From Chrysaora quinquecirrha (Eukaryota > Cnidaria > Scyphozoa > Semaeostomeae > Pelagiidae), in contig JACTAT010000101.1 in the NCBI GenBank assembly GCA_014526335.1, positions 105,300 to 169,299 on the forward strand: a stretch of DNA of 64,000 nt. Reading direction: 5' to 3'. A model generated the notes under the pieces. It was given only the letters and a program-made list of their open reading frames with translations, made no database searches and was not told where the DNA came from. Position numbers and translations under genes: made by a program. Positions 33,793 to 45,110 of the stretch are shown here, in pieces (positions within the stretch are counted from its first letter, which is position 1; each line of letters opens with the position of its first letter).

Positions 33793-34258
33793 ACGGGCTC
33801 TTAACAGAGGGTCCTGAAGGGGGTGTCTAACTCCATTCCCCAGTCGATTTTTCTTCAAAAAGCCATTTCCAGTCTTCAAAATCCCATTCCCAGTCTACTG
33901 TATGTTCAAATTAATATACTTAATTTCCATAACGACAGTTTGATCTGCTGGGGATTTGGGACTACATTTTCAATGAACTGATATGTTCAGTCTGCGTGCA
34001 AAGACGTCTAAAGGTCTGAAATATGTTATTTATTGCATCTAAAACATCTAACAGCTATATTTTCAATAAAAACTACTTAAAATAATTTTTTTTGTATTTT
34101 TAGAACGGCAAAAATCGAATTCCATTCCCATTTGGTGTTCTGTTCCCCATTCCCAGGGGACAAAATCCTAGCCCCAGTACATTCAATCCCATTTTCCCAG
34201 CTCAAAATCAGGCCTATCACATTCCTATTTCACCTCTTTAGGACCCTCTTAACAGACC
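33793..34258. mobile_element. MITE with CTCTTAACAGAGGGTCCT ends
   Basis: GGGCTCTTAACAGAGGGTCC on the left is mirrored by AGGACCCTCTTAACAGACCC. The interior has repeated CCATTCCCAGT and CCCATTCCC phrases. Intronic. Confidence 0.7.
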
Positions 34259-34552
34259 CAGAAATGGTACGGATCCAAGTTCCGATCCATTTATTCTCGT
34301 GTAAACAGGGTCTTAAACACCAATCAGGTTGAAATATAGAAAATTGTAAATAAAATGCTTTTAAGTATGCCCGAAAATGTTTTTGCGGTTTGTCGCAGTT
34401 TAGAAAATTGTTAGGTTATCCTAACTTTAGTGATGAAGCTGCGAAATACACTATGTATGCCTTTGTTTTGAACTTCAAGTCGAATTTGAAAAAACGTCGG
34501 GATCAAAGTTTTTGAAACTCAGTTTTGTGCCTACTACAATTACTTTTAATAC

Positions 34553-35247
34553 CTTGGGCTTTGTCTTGTTTACATACTGATCTTATCTCGTTCGCCTGCA
34601 AAACATTCTCATCCCAAATCTGCAGTGTGTCCATATACATTTTGACGGCATCAGCTCTGGCTTGTGTTTCTGCGGTATTTCCAATAACTACTCTGCGCTT
34701 CAATGCCTGTCCTCCAAATCGCAATGGCGCTTTCTGCAATGTCAAACTGCCTGCACGGCCTTCCATTATATTTCCATTTCTGTATGTACGAAACACTTTG
34801 GAATCCCACGTAAACGCAAAGCATTCCCAAACATTTTTTTTGGCTTGAAATACATCCTCCATTTATGGGTACCATTCCTTATTCTTATCCCAAAGGTTTC
34901 TTTTAAGGTAGCTATAATGGCTACATTCGAAGATGATAGTATAACACTTTCGTTGTTCCATTCGACCATGTTAAGCCAGAAGCTTAAACTTAGGCCTTTC
35001 TTGCATGAAACTGGCTCAGCGAAGCAATCCATGGTTATATTGTCTATGACTAAGCCTGAATTGTTGCCATTGAAATGTATCACTCGTGATGACATGTTTG
35101 CATTTCTTTGGATACTCGTTCCTGGTAGCAAATATCCAACGGAATTGTTTAATCTTGCCTCCTTTATGAAGCCATTTTCTGGATTTGAGTTGAAGTTCCA
35201 TTTCATCTGTGGCATTTCATATCCATGTCTTTCTTTGAACGTCGATG
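34553..35247 (-). CDS. LamG-PAN protein, laminin-G/pentraxin-like exon
   Basis: Acceptor TTTTAATTTTCGCAG, incoming phase 1; donor GTATTA. About 232 residues with the pattern of a concanavalin-like LamG domain: IHFNGNNSGLVID, GLSLSFWLN, then VWECFAFTWDS, YRNGN and LRFGG. The strand order and the FTW...NG core are typical. The frame changes once, at an eight-T run (34834-34841). One more base there would keep the domain open and give the phase 1 exit needed to join the PAN exon at 32850. I therefore treat it as a sequencing-type error, not a break. The upstream exon carrying a signal peptide was not found. Confidence 0.78.
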
Positions 35248-35676
35248 CTGCGAAAATTAAAAGTCTGTAAGATTTATTGTAAACTCACTTAGAGAATGGG
35301 ATGGAAAAATCATGCGAAAGCAATTTTTATTTAGCTTAAACAAAATGAAAATTCTCGAAATGCTACCTAAATAATAAAAAATATTAATTAAGTAGACCAA
35401 TCTATGTTTCCCTTTTAAGCAGTAGCGTAACGCAGTTCAGGCTACCTTATTTCAAAAACTAAAGACCCCTACCAAAGGAGGCTCCCCCAAAATTTACCTC
35501 ATTATACCTTTTTCACCATACAACAGAAATGCTTGACACAACGGCAAACAGGTCATTTTCCAAATTAGACAAAAAAGACGTCTTTCAAATCTACGATGTC
35601 ACAGGAGAGACTTGATGATCTATCAATTTGTTATGCAATGTTAGCTTTTTTGATTTTGAAACGCAATTCATATAAT

Positions 35677-36052
35677 GGCCTGTTCATATGAGCCCGCTTA
35701 CTGGGCCAGCCCACCAAGCGAGATCCAACCTAATCCACAATCTCCATACAGAATTCAATCCTGTTCATATGAGAAAGCGGGCTAGCCTGGTAAGCGAGGT
35801 CTTGCTTGAGCAGTGGCGAGATATCGGCAGACGGGCTGACAATTTCTCATATACCCACTCCATCCCACTAACCGGGCTGGAATTGTTTCAAAAGTGCAGG
35901 TGTGAAACCACAAAAGGCTTTGAAGTTGCCGAAATGACCAATTCTTTCTCGGTAGGCGGGCCAGAATTATCCCATATGAACAGAACATGAAATTTGTCTC
36001 GCTTAGTGGGCTGGCCTCGTAAGCGGGCTCATACCGCTCATATGAACAGGCC
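35677..36052. mobile_element. MITE with GGCCTGTTCATATGAGC ends
   Basis: Inverted ends GGCCTGTTCATATGAGC / GCTCATATGAACAGGCC, followed by CCGCTTACTGGGC and mirrored GCCTCGTAAGCGGG. No target duplication is obvious. It lies 430 bases upstream of the LamG exon. Confidence 0.8.
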
Positions 36053-36517
36053 CTAACTGCTCATAATTGCGGGCTGCAAATTGCTAAATTCCCGAGGGTA
36101 CGACTGGCAAAAAATCGACCCGGTACGTTTCAAACGCAATCCGGTACATGGTACACTTGAAAAACAAAGCCACAACATGAGCATGCGTAAAAACTGGTAC
36201 GCCCGTACATTGTCACAAATAATGACCCGTACGCTTGTAAAGAAACCGGCACAACGGTACATTGAGAATAATATCGTTCACCTCCCACTTTAAATACTTT
36301 TGCAATGGAAAATTTTCTGTATACTGTACGATAATGCAGAAATATCTTGAATTATCATAGCTTTGCATTCATTATGGAAGCACTGGATTTACAACACACC
36401 GTCGTCATTGTCTCGTGCAACGCATAACTCTTCCAATTTGATGTTTTTGAAACAGATGTTTTTGGATCTACTTTTCAGAGATTTTGTTTACGAAAACAAC
36501 GAAAACAGATACCAAAT
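36053..36517. other. No gene seen
   Basis: Contains decayed repeat wording (GGTACACTTGAAAA, CCGTACATTGTC) related to 43440-43560. No exon supported. Confidence 0.35.
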
Positions 36518-36886
36518 CCCCCGGGGGGGGGGGGGGGTACTTCATTGTTCAAATGACTGGACATGCCGCCCATTTATTCCAAACATACCCAAAAACAACG
36601 AAATTTTTTACCCAACCAATATCTCACATGTTTGAACCAAATTTAACGCCTTAGGCAACTCTTAATGCAGTGAGAAGGCATTTGCGCTGGAAACTATAAC
36701 TCACTTTTTATCAGGCTTTTCAAAGCAATGCATGTCTAAAGTGTTTATATATTTTACTACCAATGTGTAGAGATTCTTTAAGGAAAACCAACCCATATGT
36801 AGGGAAATTGGCGCTGAAAAAGTAACCCATTTGAGCAGCACGTCTATTATTACGAACAATGGAAGTAACCACCCCCCCCCCCGCAA
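36518..36886. mobile_element. G-run MITE, GGTACTTCA family, second copy
   Basis: A CCCCCGGGG...GGTACTTCATTG left end and a GGAAGTAACCACCCCC right end are inverted. The interior shows AACCCATATG and AACCCATTTGAG blocks like the copy at 31752. Confidence 0.6.
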
Positions 36887-37216
36887 AACCCCCGTCTTTG
36901 TGAGGTCTTCATTCAAAAACTGCGTCAAGACCCGTACACTACTGAATATTGCTACTTATTAAAAGAACGGTCTGGTATTTTCAACAAACAACTTCTCGCT
37001 CCGTTTTTGCGAAGAAAAGAGAGTGTTTAGGATTGGCACACGAAAACACAGAACTGTTATTGTTCAAATCCGTCCACTCAGAAAACTTTGCCTTGATAAA
37101 AAATTCAGAATGCTGACCGAACAAAAACTTAAAGGAAAGGATCTTTTAAACATTACGTGATCTGGGAGTTTGAGATTTTCGATTCTCATAAAGATTTTTG
37201 GGTTCAATGGGTATTT

Positions 37217-37305
37217 ACCCTGGGTGCCAGACTCTCGAAATTAAAAAACGTACTGCACACCCTCCACTGTACTGCACATACATTACCTGGGGTGTGGATA
37301 CTAAT
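37217..37305. mobile_element. Remnant of the CACCCTGGGTA minisatellite foldback family
   Basis: CCCTGGGTGCCAGACTCTCG is followed 25 bases on by CTGCACACCCTCCACTGTAC and ACATACATTACC, the exact right terminus of the element at 60578. The interior of the element has been lost. Confidence 0.75.
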
Positions 37306-37417
37306 AAGAGGTGGAGTTGGCTGACCCAATAACCGTTTCGCAAGAACATGACCAAGTTAGCTGTTTCAAATACTTGGTTAGCCCAGTATTCCCCAATTAT
37401 TTTTGCGTGCTGTGGTG

Positions 37418-37975
37418 GATAAGCACTACTGTGGGGGGTAATTATGCTTGATATGGTGTGTTAGTCTTATTATGCTTGATGTGGTGACATTTTTGCATAC
37501 ACGTATTTTTTTAAGGACCCTTTCGTCTGAGTTGAGGCAGGAGTTCCTTAATTTTTCAACAAAATCAAATTAAAAGGTTCCTTATACTATTCCTTGTCGT
37601 GAGATATGTTTGAATACTATTTTTCAGCAAATTCATATAAACTTGCTTCACTTCGAATTTTAAATATAAATGGAGTCGTTTGGGGAAGAGTGGTGGGAAA
37701 TATATTGTTGAATGCAAGTTAGTAGTAGCTATAAACCGTGTTGTTCTGGAAAGTGTTTCTTACTTTTTCATCCGAGCCTCAACAATTCCTTAAAGATTCT
37801 TTAATTTTTTGGAATTTTTCAAGCCTCGAGTTCCTTATAAAGGTGTTCCTTATAAAAAAGATGCACTGTGGAGGATAGGCACTACTGTGGTGGTTCATAA
37901 TGCTTGATGTGGGTGCTTGATGTGGTGGTTTTTTCTCATATTGTGTTTGATAAGCACTACTGTGGTTCCTTTGTG
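37418..37975 (+). repeat. CACTACTGTGGTGG minisatellite split by a MITE
   Basis: Units such as GATAAGCACTACTGTGG and TTATGCTTGATGTGGTG occur at 37418-37490 and again at 37863-37975, on either side of the MITE at 37500. The complement is at 11341. Confidence 0.7.
37500..37865. mobile_element. TA-flanked MITE, CACG-T-AAGGA ends, inverted relative of 18605-18918
   Basis: CACGTATTTTTTTAAGGA at one end and TTCCTTATAAAAAAGATGC at the other, with interior words (GAGTTGAGGC, CCTCGAGTTCCTTATAAAGG) mirrored from the copy at 18605. It is inserted in a minisatellite. Confidence 0.75.
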
Positions 37976-38227
37976 ACTTGTCAGTTGCCTGTCGTCTTCA
38001 AAGGGAGGCTATTCAGTTCAACGTTTTTCCCTTTGTCCTCAATCTTTATTGGAAAAATCTCATCAACACAGATCAGCAAGGAACATATCAACCTCATTCC
38101 GAGGATGAACAGGTATCCACGTGCTTCAAGCGGTGATACTAATGACGATGAACTGAAAGTAATCCAACAGACAACGATGAACTGAAAGTAATCCAACAGA
38201 TAACGATGAAGTGAAATTAGTGCAACA

Positions 38228-38376
38228 GTCGACGACACCAAGCAATACGTCATCTGTTTGACTACTTTCAGCTTCATCGTCATCAGTATCATCGCTAAGT
38301 TCTTTCTACCTTTCTCGGAATCTTCCGATTGTCGTTCGTCAGGCTCTGCATTTTCAGTTTCTACTTCTTTCACAGC
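38228..38376 (-). CDS. Candidate exon of an acidic protein
   Basis: On the minus strand AVKEVETENAEPDERQSED and then SDDTDDDEAESSQTDDVLL read as one acidic segment if the three-T run at 38303-38305 has lost one base; as given, the frame breaks there. A possible short intron (donor GTAATG near 38432) would join KQAVDSESRFSKQ upstream in phase. I do not recognise the protein, and neither border is secure. Part of it is repeated inverted at 38130-38185. Confidence 0.35.
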
Positions 38377-38646
38377 GATAAAAAATTATGCTACAGCTAC
38401 AGACTGAATAAAGTTCTCTGCATTACCTTGCTTAGAAAATCTGCTTTCAGAATCTACAGCTTGTTTTGTTGCCTTGACAAAAATTGCCAATATTTTGGCA
38501 AATATATGTCGGTGTACCAGGGCCAAAATCGATTTGAAGGTTGAGTCGAGGAAATATGATTGCGGCCAGGGAGCGAGGTCGGGAACATATAGATAAATAA
38601 TGAAACTTTCATTCAAAGAAAAACGTTCAAGCATTATTGTTTTCAT

Positions 38647-40071
38647 TTCTGAAAATCAAAAGGCCTAAATTTCAACTCTACTGATTGCGGCTGTCAAAAA
38701 AGAAATTAAACTTTGAAACGTTTACCTCAAAAAATGGCTGAGTAAAATTTCTTCTTCGCTCCCCCAAAGCCTTTCTTGTAACTCCTGTTCTGTTGTATGA
38801 TGGATTTAAGCTTCCAAACCAGGCTGACTTTAAGCCTATATGTATTAGCTACAATGTGATACAAAAAATCCTCATTATGATAACCATAGGCCACATAACA
38901 TTGTCTTATATGGAAAGCGGTTTTCCAAAACCACATAGAAAAGGCTATTTTTACCAGTAAATCTTATCAGAATTGACTGATTCTGTGCAAGTTAACAGAA
39001 AATAGTTACTAGAAACAAAATGTAAAGAAATTTCTGGATTTTTATTGCTATTAGGAAGGTCGATTTTTTATGGACATCGATGGCATGTTTTGATTATGGT
39101 GCCATGATGACGTCATAATAGAAGTGGGGGAGGTCCAATTCACCAACATTGCTCCAAATACATTGGCCCATGCCTGTGCCAGGTTTCATTGCTTTAGTTC
39201 TGCAGGAAAGCAATTTCTGGAGGGGGGTAGGAAGCACCTAACCCCGCTGTTTGAGATAAAAAAACCCGGTAGGATTAGGGATAAGGCTTCGTTTTGTTTG
39301 CATTTTGGTTATTTTTCAAGTAGTCATTGGGGAAATCATTTTCCGTGCGTCTAATTAGCTTCCATGCAAAGGAAAACATCACTGAATTAGGTAGTTTTTC
39401 ATGAGTATACTGAAATGGGCCATATATCCAAATACACCCTTCCAATCAGTAACATTCAGTATCTAGACAAAGATGCTGATCAACATTATCCTACATATAC
39501 GTTTAGGCTTGATAACGCTATCACGTTCAAGAACAATTTGCTCCGCTTTTGTCTGTCGTGGAAAAATTTAGGGGGTTCGATCAGGATCCCGGCGGGTCCA
39601 TTTCCATGAGAACTTATATGCCATGTGCGTTCCCAAAATCTCTGAGAAAGGGTGCCAGATTTCACAGGAATCAGGACAGAGATTTTCAAAATAAGGGGTG
39701 CTTTCCAGAGTCAGAGATTTTATTCAAGTACACCTTCATATGTTTCAATTCATGTCTCTTTAAAATAATCGAATATTTTATTATTACCAAACCTGAGTCT
39801 AATTCCTGTTACATCTTTTCTTAGCCTTGGTTTGCTTTCAGAAGAAGAAACAGTTCAAGTTCAAGAAATACCATTTGATACCTTTATCAAAACGACTTGC
39901 GATCAGGATGCGATAGCGTAGAGGCATTATCATGTCGTTTTCTAACCGTCAAAGAAAGTATTTGAATTAAATTATACCTGACCATGATAGTGTTATCTTG
40001 TCAAGATTCTTATATTCATCCCTCTCTGAATGAAAACCACCATGATTTCTAAATATACCACGCTTTCTTGT
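38647..40071. other. No secure gene
   Basis: Open frames occur on both strands but lack domains. A minus-strand frame near 39980-40070 (RNHGGFHSERDEYKNLD) ends at a GTATAA donor-like site but runs into the MITE at 40072, so I do not call it. Confidence 0.35.
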
Positions 40072-40149
40072 ACCCTGGGTACCAGACTCTCTATAAAGAA
40101 AACGAGATCTTTCTGTTTTTTTTTTAGAAAGTCTGTTACCCAGGGCAGT
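40072..40149. mobile_element. Tiny MITE with ACCCTGGGTA ends
   Basis: CCCTGGGTACCAGACTCTCT is mirrored by AGAAAGTCTGTTACCCAGGG across about 76 bp. The outer CCCTGGGTA matches the termini of the large palindromes. Confidence 0.75.
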
Positions 40150-40766
40150 TTTCTTGTGAAGTGTAGACATTTCACCATACAATACAGGAATTAATGTTTC
40201 ATTTGTATTACATGTTTATTATCATTATTCCACCTTGATGAAGATGCTAATATAAGCTTAAACATAATATTTACAATTTAATAAGACTGCATGCTTATTT
40301 AATGTTCTTGATTGCATGTGTTGATTGATAGTTATTTAGAGTTTTCCATCAGTCAATACAGGGGTAACTTGGTATATATTGTTTAAGAAGACATTCTAAT
40401 AAAGTTTCCTTAGTATAAGTTCAGGTGACTTTAAACTCCATTACCTCGAGTTAGTCATAATTTAGCAACATAAGATGCCACTTTAAGTATCTTTTAAAGA
40501 AAGAAAGTCATCCTACAAGTGTTAGCTACATTGAAAAGTCACGATAGATGCATAGTTTTTAAGTAGGGACGCTTCATTGAACATGCTATCGTTAATTGTA
40601 ATATTACTAATAATATCTTATTTTGCTTGTAATAAAAATAGCTATTACCTAATACTGTCTGTAAGTAGCTTTTCTAGCGTAGTCTAGATAAATTGATTAT
40701 CTTAAGTTGTAAAATTATATGGTAAAGGGCCATCTCGGCCTAGATGCCTCAATGGAAAAAAAATTC
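40150..40766. other. No gene seen
   Basis: AT-rich spacer. No supported exon or repeat. Confidence 0.4.
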
Positions 40767-41101
40767 TTACCTGCCTAATTGCCCCCCCCCCCACTAATTA
40801 ATGTTCGAAAAAATTCCAGGAGGGAGTCCACTCTTATTAGGACCCCCGCTTATTAAAAATTTACATCAATTTTGGCGTTGGTGAGTTTAACCTATTTTGC
40901 TTAGACTTTCTTTCTATGAAATTTCACTTATCTACTCTATTTGTTGGTTAAGACCAGTCGCACTGCATTTCTGCAGTTTTCTGACAAAGGTTATTAAAAA
41001 AATTCCAACCCCCTCGTTTATTCCGACCCCCGCTAATTAGATCCTAATTGAAGCTCCAGCCCCACCACCTATTCCATCCCCCAAGCAATTAGGCACCTAA
41101 G
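40767..41101. mobile_element. MITE with GCCTAATTGC ends, second copy
   Basis: Ends CTGCCTAATTGC and GCAATTAGGCACCTAA are inverted. It shares interior blocks with 19568-19930. Confidence 0.75.
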
Positions 41102-41571
41102 ATTATTTTTTTGTATTCGGAAACCCGAGTGCATGGCAAAGCAAGAAGTTATTCTTGACTCGAACACAAAAAAGAAGATAAGTAGGAAACTAGAACTCTG
41201 GGTAATACCCTTCTTCTTGTGACACTATCTTCTTCAGTAGAATTCTTATCAATCCCTTTTCAAGAAGGTCCTCCGTAATCATGAGTAGAAATGATATAAG
41301 TGTTATATGCATAATGTTTCTACTCAATCTACAAATGTTTATTTAAAATTCAATATATATTTACATACGAATCGGAGCAGTTCTTGTCTTGGGCTGCTAT
41401 TCAAAGATCTTGAGTTTATGAATCATAAAAATTGGGGTGCAAATCATTGCCATGTAGACTCGATATGGGGCACTGAGTGACAGGGATCAAGTTTCCAAGC
41501 AGCAACCCGGCATTGCATCTGGCTATTAATTCCCCACTTTGTTTTCTTTTGCAACTTAGATCTTTAAAATT

Positions 41572-41577
41572 TTTATT
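41572..41577 (-). terminator. Polyadenylation signal AATAAA
   Basis: AATAAA on the minus strand, about 20 bases after the stop of the secreted precursor at 41597. The position suits a very short 3' UTR. Confidence 0.5.
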
Positions 41578-41596
41578 TTGAAGTTGAGCTGATGAT

Positions 41597-42231
41597 TCAA
41601 TGGAGCATGGAAGGTTCGATTATATCGTTATCTTTGATAATACCATCTTCAACGATTAGTTTCTTAATCTTGACAACTTCAACTGGCTGGCTGTCTTCGC
41701 ATATCTCATCATAGAGGTTATACTGCGGCACTAGGCCCTCACCAGGTGGAGTCTTGAGATGTCGTTTCTCTACATCGTTGTCAACACTTCTTCTCTTTCG
41801 ACATGGTGCACCTCTTTTGCTGAGACTATTTTCATTTCTTGGTGCCCCAAATGGTACATTTCTATTCACAATGTCCCAATTTATATTTGATTGTAAAGCA
41901 TCGTCTCTCTTTTCCTTTGCAGTTTTTGTTTCTCTCTGTGCAATTGCTTCAGATATCTCCGACGTGATTTCTGACTTGACTCTTTCGGGAAATTGAACCT
42001 CACTCTCTGCTTCTCTTTTGTGGAAATCTTCATCCAGTGCTGCTGCAAAATTTAAATCTGAATCCTTTCCTTCGAGATGCTTGAGTAATGTTTGCAATTG
42101 AAGACGTTTTACAAGTTCACGTTGGCTCGATAGGCTTCTTTGGTTCTTCGTTTTTTCAAATATTGGTTGAGAAATCGCAATTCCACACATTATTGCTAGT
42201 ATTATCGTGATGCAACAGACTTTGTTTTTAT
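41597..42231 (-). CDS. Secreted precursor with basic cleavage sites, last exon
   Basis: Acceptor GTCTCGTTTTTAG, incoming phase 1, TGA stop at 41597; about 210 codons. The exon opens with KNKVCCITIILAIMCGIAIS, the hydrophobic core of a signal peptide whose Met must lie in an upstream exon. The rest is polar with Glu and Lys and contains basic processing sites (SKRG, CRKRRS, EKRH). The final 50 residues (VPQYNLYDEICEDSQPV then VEVVKIKKLIVED) could be a released C-terminal domain. I do not recognise a family; a prohormone or growth-factor-like precursor is possible. A polyadenylation signal follows. The frame has no breaks. Confidence 0.65.
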
Positions 42232-43751
42232 CTAAAAACGAGACAAATTTTCATTTATAAGGTATTTTTAAAGGAGATCTAGAAATTGAAAGGGGTCCAG
42301 AAGCGGCAACACAACGGAAAAGTTACAGTAGCTCAACGCTATAATCCATCATAGTATAAAGTGAAACAATAATGGCATTTGTTTCCTTTTTAGGAGGCCT
42401 ATTATATAGTTTTGAGGCTTCACGGCTTCGACCCTGCGTACGGATTTCGCAATGTTTTTGCTTTTGTAAAAATTTCGATTGACAAGCTGTTGGAGCCCTT
42501 AGTATAATTTCCACGAGTAATGTTATTCAGCAGCGGCTTAGCCGATGAAGGATTGCGGCTTTGTGGCTTCTTGACCCCCTAGAATAGGCTCCCCTTTTAC
42601 ACAAGTTAACGAAAGGAAAAAAAATTTCCAATTACATTTTCTAGAGGTATGGAGGAATTTTCAGCACCATTCTCTGTGGAATTAGGAAATAGGTTGATGC
42701 AGGTTGCTATCGCTAAAAGCTGCAGCTGCATTAATAAAAACGTCAACCGATGTCAAATAAGACTAAAATACGCAAGACGCAGCTGCACTTTAAGAAGGCG
42801 TCAAAGCGGTGATGCCGCAAACCTATTTTAGGCCCTTAAGATAACCTTTTGCGTTTGGTTCAAATGCAACGAAATATGTTTTTGCAAATTTTGGTCGGTG
42901 AAGCAATGATTTTTACTGAAGTCTTTGCTTGTTCCTTCAAATTGGCTAATATATGGAGAATGTGTAAAAGGAATATTTTATATGACCGCATTTACGTTGC
43001 GTCTAATTTAAATCAGACCTGACAAGAATTTTATCCGACGTGAAATCATCGTAAAAAAGCAAATCAAAAATCTAGTTGATAAAATGCAGCACTTTGAATT
43101 AAGTTCACTAGAATGTTTACTTATCTTTATTCACAAGTGCGACTTAAATTCGGCTTGATTTATACTGTGGAATTTTTTAGCAGCACCGCAACGAAATAGA
43201 CTTTCATAACAGCACTTACCACTACTGTTACCTAAACTTGTAATATGTCAAAATCTTCATAGCACTCAAAATATCTATACGCTAAATGCCCCTCTTTTTT
43301 CCCTTCCTTCTGTTTGAGCTCGTTGGTTATTGAATATAGCTTATGCGTGGGGATGACAGCTATGATCCATGTACCGGTCAGTATTTGTGACAATTGGATA
43401 CCGGTTTTCATGCATGCACGCATATTATGGTTTTGACTTTTCAAGTGTACCATGTAGCGGATTGCGTATTATGGTTTAGACTTTTCAAGTGTACCATGTA
43501 GCGGATTGCTACTGGGTCGATTTTAGCCTGCCGTACCGTGTACCGGTTGCCCTGTATCTGCTTACTGGAGAGCTTTCACCCCCATATATGGTACTTCTAC
43601 ATTCACTGCTAAACCACAGAAACTCGAACATTTCTCTCACATTTCCAATTGTCGTGTGTGCATGGTCTAAAGATTTCCTGATTATAGTTTTCTTCTTCAA
43701 AAACTTTTCTTCATTTATTAATGTTTTTCTCTTCTTCAGCCGAATGGAATT
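42232..43751. other. No gene seen
   Basis: The upstream exon of the secreted precursor should lie here or further right, but I could not identify it. A 35-bp direct duplication (TTTTCAAGTGTACCATGTAG then CGGATTGC) occurs at 43437 and 43475. Confidence 0.4.
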
Positions 43752-43910
43752 TGAAAATTGCGATAAACAGCGGAAACATGGTTGCGCATTCCAAAAGCTT
43801 TTTTCGTCTGACACTCCTGAGTATTATCCCAGAAACAGCCCGCAACAATTGACTGAGACGGAATTTATACCCAGATCTGGATCGAGATGCATTAAGTGGC
43901 AAAGTGTAGC
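43752..43910 (+). repeat. Dispersed repeat family C
   Basis: GATAAACAGCGGAAACAT, AAAGCTTTTTTCGTCTGACA, CTCCTGAGTAT and TTTATACCCAGATCTGGATC are collinear with the copies at 8315 and 9890. The open frame through it is fortuitous. Confidence 0.6.
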
Positions 43911-44118
43911 TAGACTGGCATTGTGTTTTGATCACGCACCTCTCCGCTTACGGGGAACAGCGAGATGACCAATAGAAGTTGATCACTCTTTCTATCTACA
44001 GAATTGAATTTTTATTACATGAGCAGCAATTTGGTTGAATTGAATTGCTTGAAATTCTTGAATTCAATTTTTGACTTGATTTTGACTTGCCTTGACTGTC
44101 TCTACAGCTTTTGCACTA

Positions 44119-44668
44119 CACGCAGTTTTTTTTATAAGCAACTTCGCTCGGGGCTAATTTAAAAAGTTGCTTATTTTGGGACCTCTTATGGCCACCTTTT
44201 AGTAGCAAAAATTGCTTAGTAGTTGCTTAATTTTAACTGTATATTTTCTGCCCAAAGAAAAGCATCGAGGCTAGAAAAGCAGCAAAATTTGGAGTTATCC
44301 TATAGCTTCTTATGCAACATAACGCTAGAACACATAGTATAAAGCAAAGAAATGCTATAAATAACATCAGTCAAGAATACCATGTAATTGTTACCATATA
44401 GAGACTTTGTATTGAAAGTAAAACGGAAACCCCTAAATGAAATGCTTCACGTAATGAGTAACACTCCGTTGATATGCGAGTTTTTGACGGCAAATGAATG
44501 GAAATAGCTTCTATGTTGATCAATCCTCGATTGCTTGCAGTGATATAAATTATTTAAAATTAAAAAAGTTGCTTAGGCTTTTTCCTGTGGTACTATACGT
44601 TGCTTACAGCTTTAGGCCTTCTACAACTAGGTTGATTATAAGCGGTTGCTTATAAAAAAAACTTGGTG
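44119..44668. mobile_element. TA-flanked MITE, CACGCAG-T8-ATAAGCAAC ends, second copy
   Basis: Left end identical to 17437; right end AAAAAAAACTTGGTG is slightly diverged. TA lies on both sides. Interior words are shared with the first copy. Confidence 0.8.
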
Positions 44669-44670
44669 TA

Positions 44671-45110
44671 TACGTTGTCAGTAGAAATTACGCAACTTTG
44701 ACGGGAATTGAAATTAGCCGCAATCTTTGAAACATGTATATAAAAGCAACAGCCTAAAGGCCTTTCTTGTTACTTTTCTCTTCTTGAAGTTAATTTTATT
44801 TCTTCAATTCTTAATTTACAGGAGCTGCAGCTACTGCTTCTGCAGATTTTGCGCTATACGTTGTCAGTAGAAATTACGCAACTTTGACGGGAATTGAAAT
44901 TAGACGCAGCGTTTGAAACATGCGTATAAAAGCAACAGCCTAAAGGCCTTTCTTTTTACTTTCTCTTCTTGAAATTAATTTTATTTTTTTCAATTCTTGA
45001 TTTACAGGAGCTGCTACTTGTTTCTACAGATTTAGTGCTATACGTTCTAAGTAAACATTACGTAAGTTGGGCTGGAGTTACTAGACGCGGTGTCTGAAAA
45101 ATTTAACATA
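44671..45110 (+). repeat. Tandem duplication, period about 185 bp, 2.4 copies
   Basis: TACGTTGTCAGTAGAAATTA then CGCAACTTTGACGGG starts at 44671 and again at 44857; a diverged third start is at 45041. Each unit includes AACAGCCTAAAGGCCTTTCT and TTTACAGGAGCTGC. The TTTACAG steps look like splice acceptors, but no frame stays open between them. Confidence 0.8.

Noticed and set aside
34525..35270. Two + frames (107 and 202 codons)
   Set aside because: Antisense of the LamG exon; the minus frame has domain motifs and splice borders.
39967..40182. Basic exon on the minus strand
   Set aside because: Its first half is the 76-bp MITE at 40072-40149, and only a weak donor supports the remainder.
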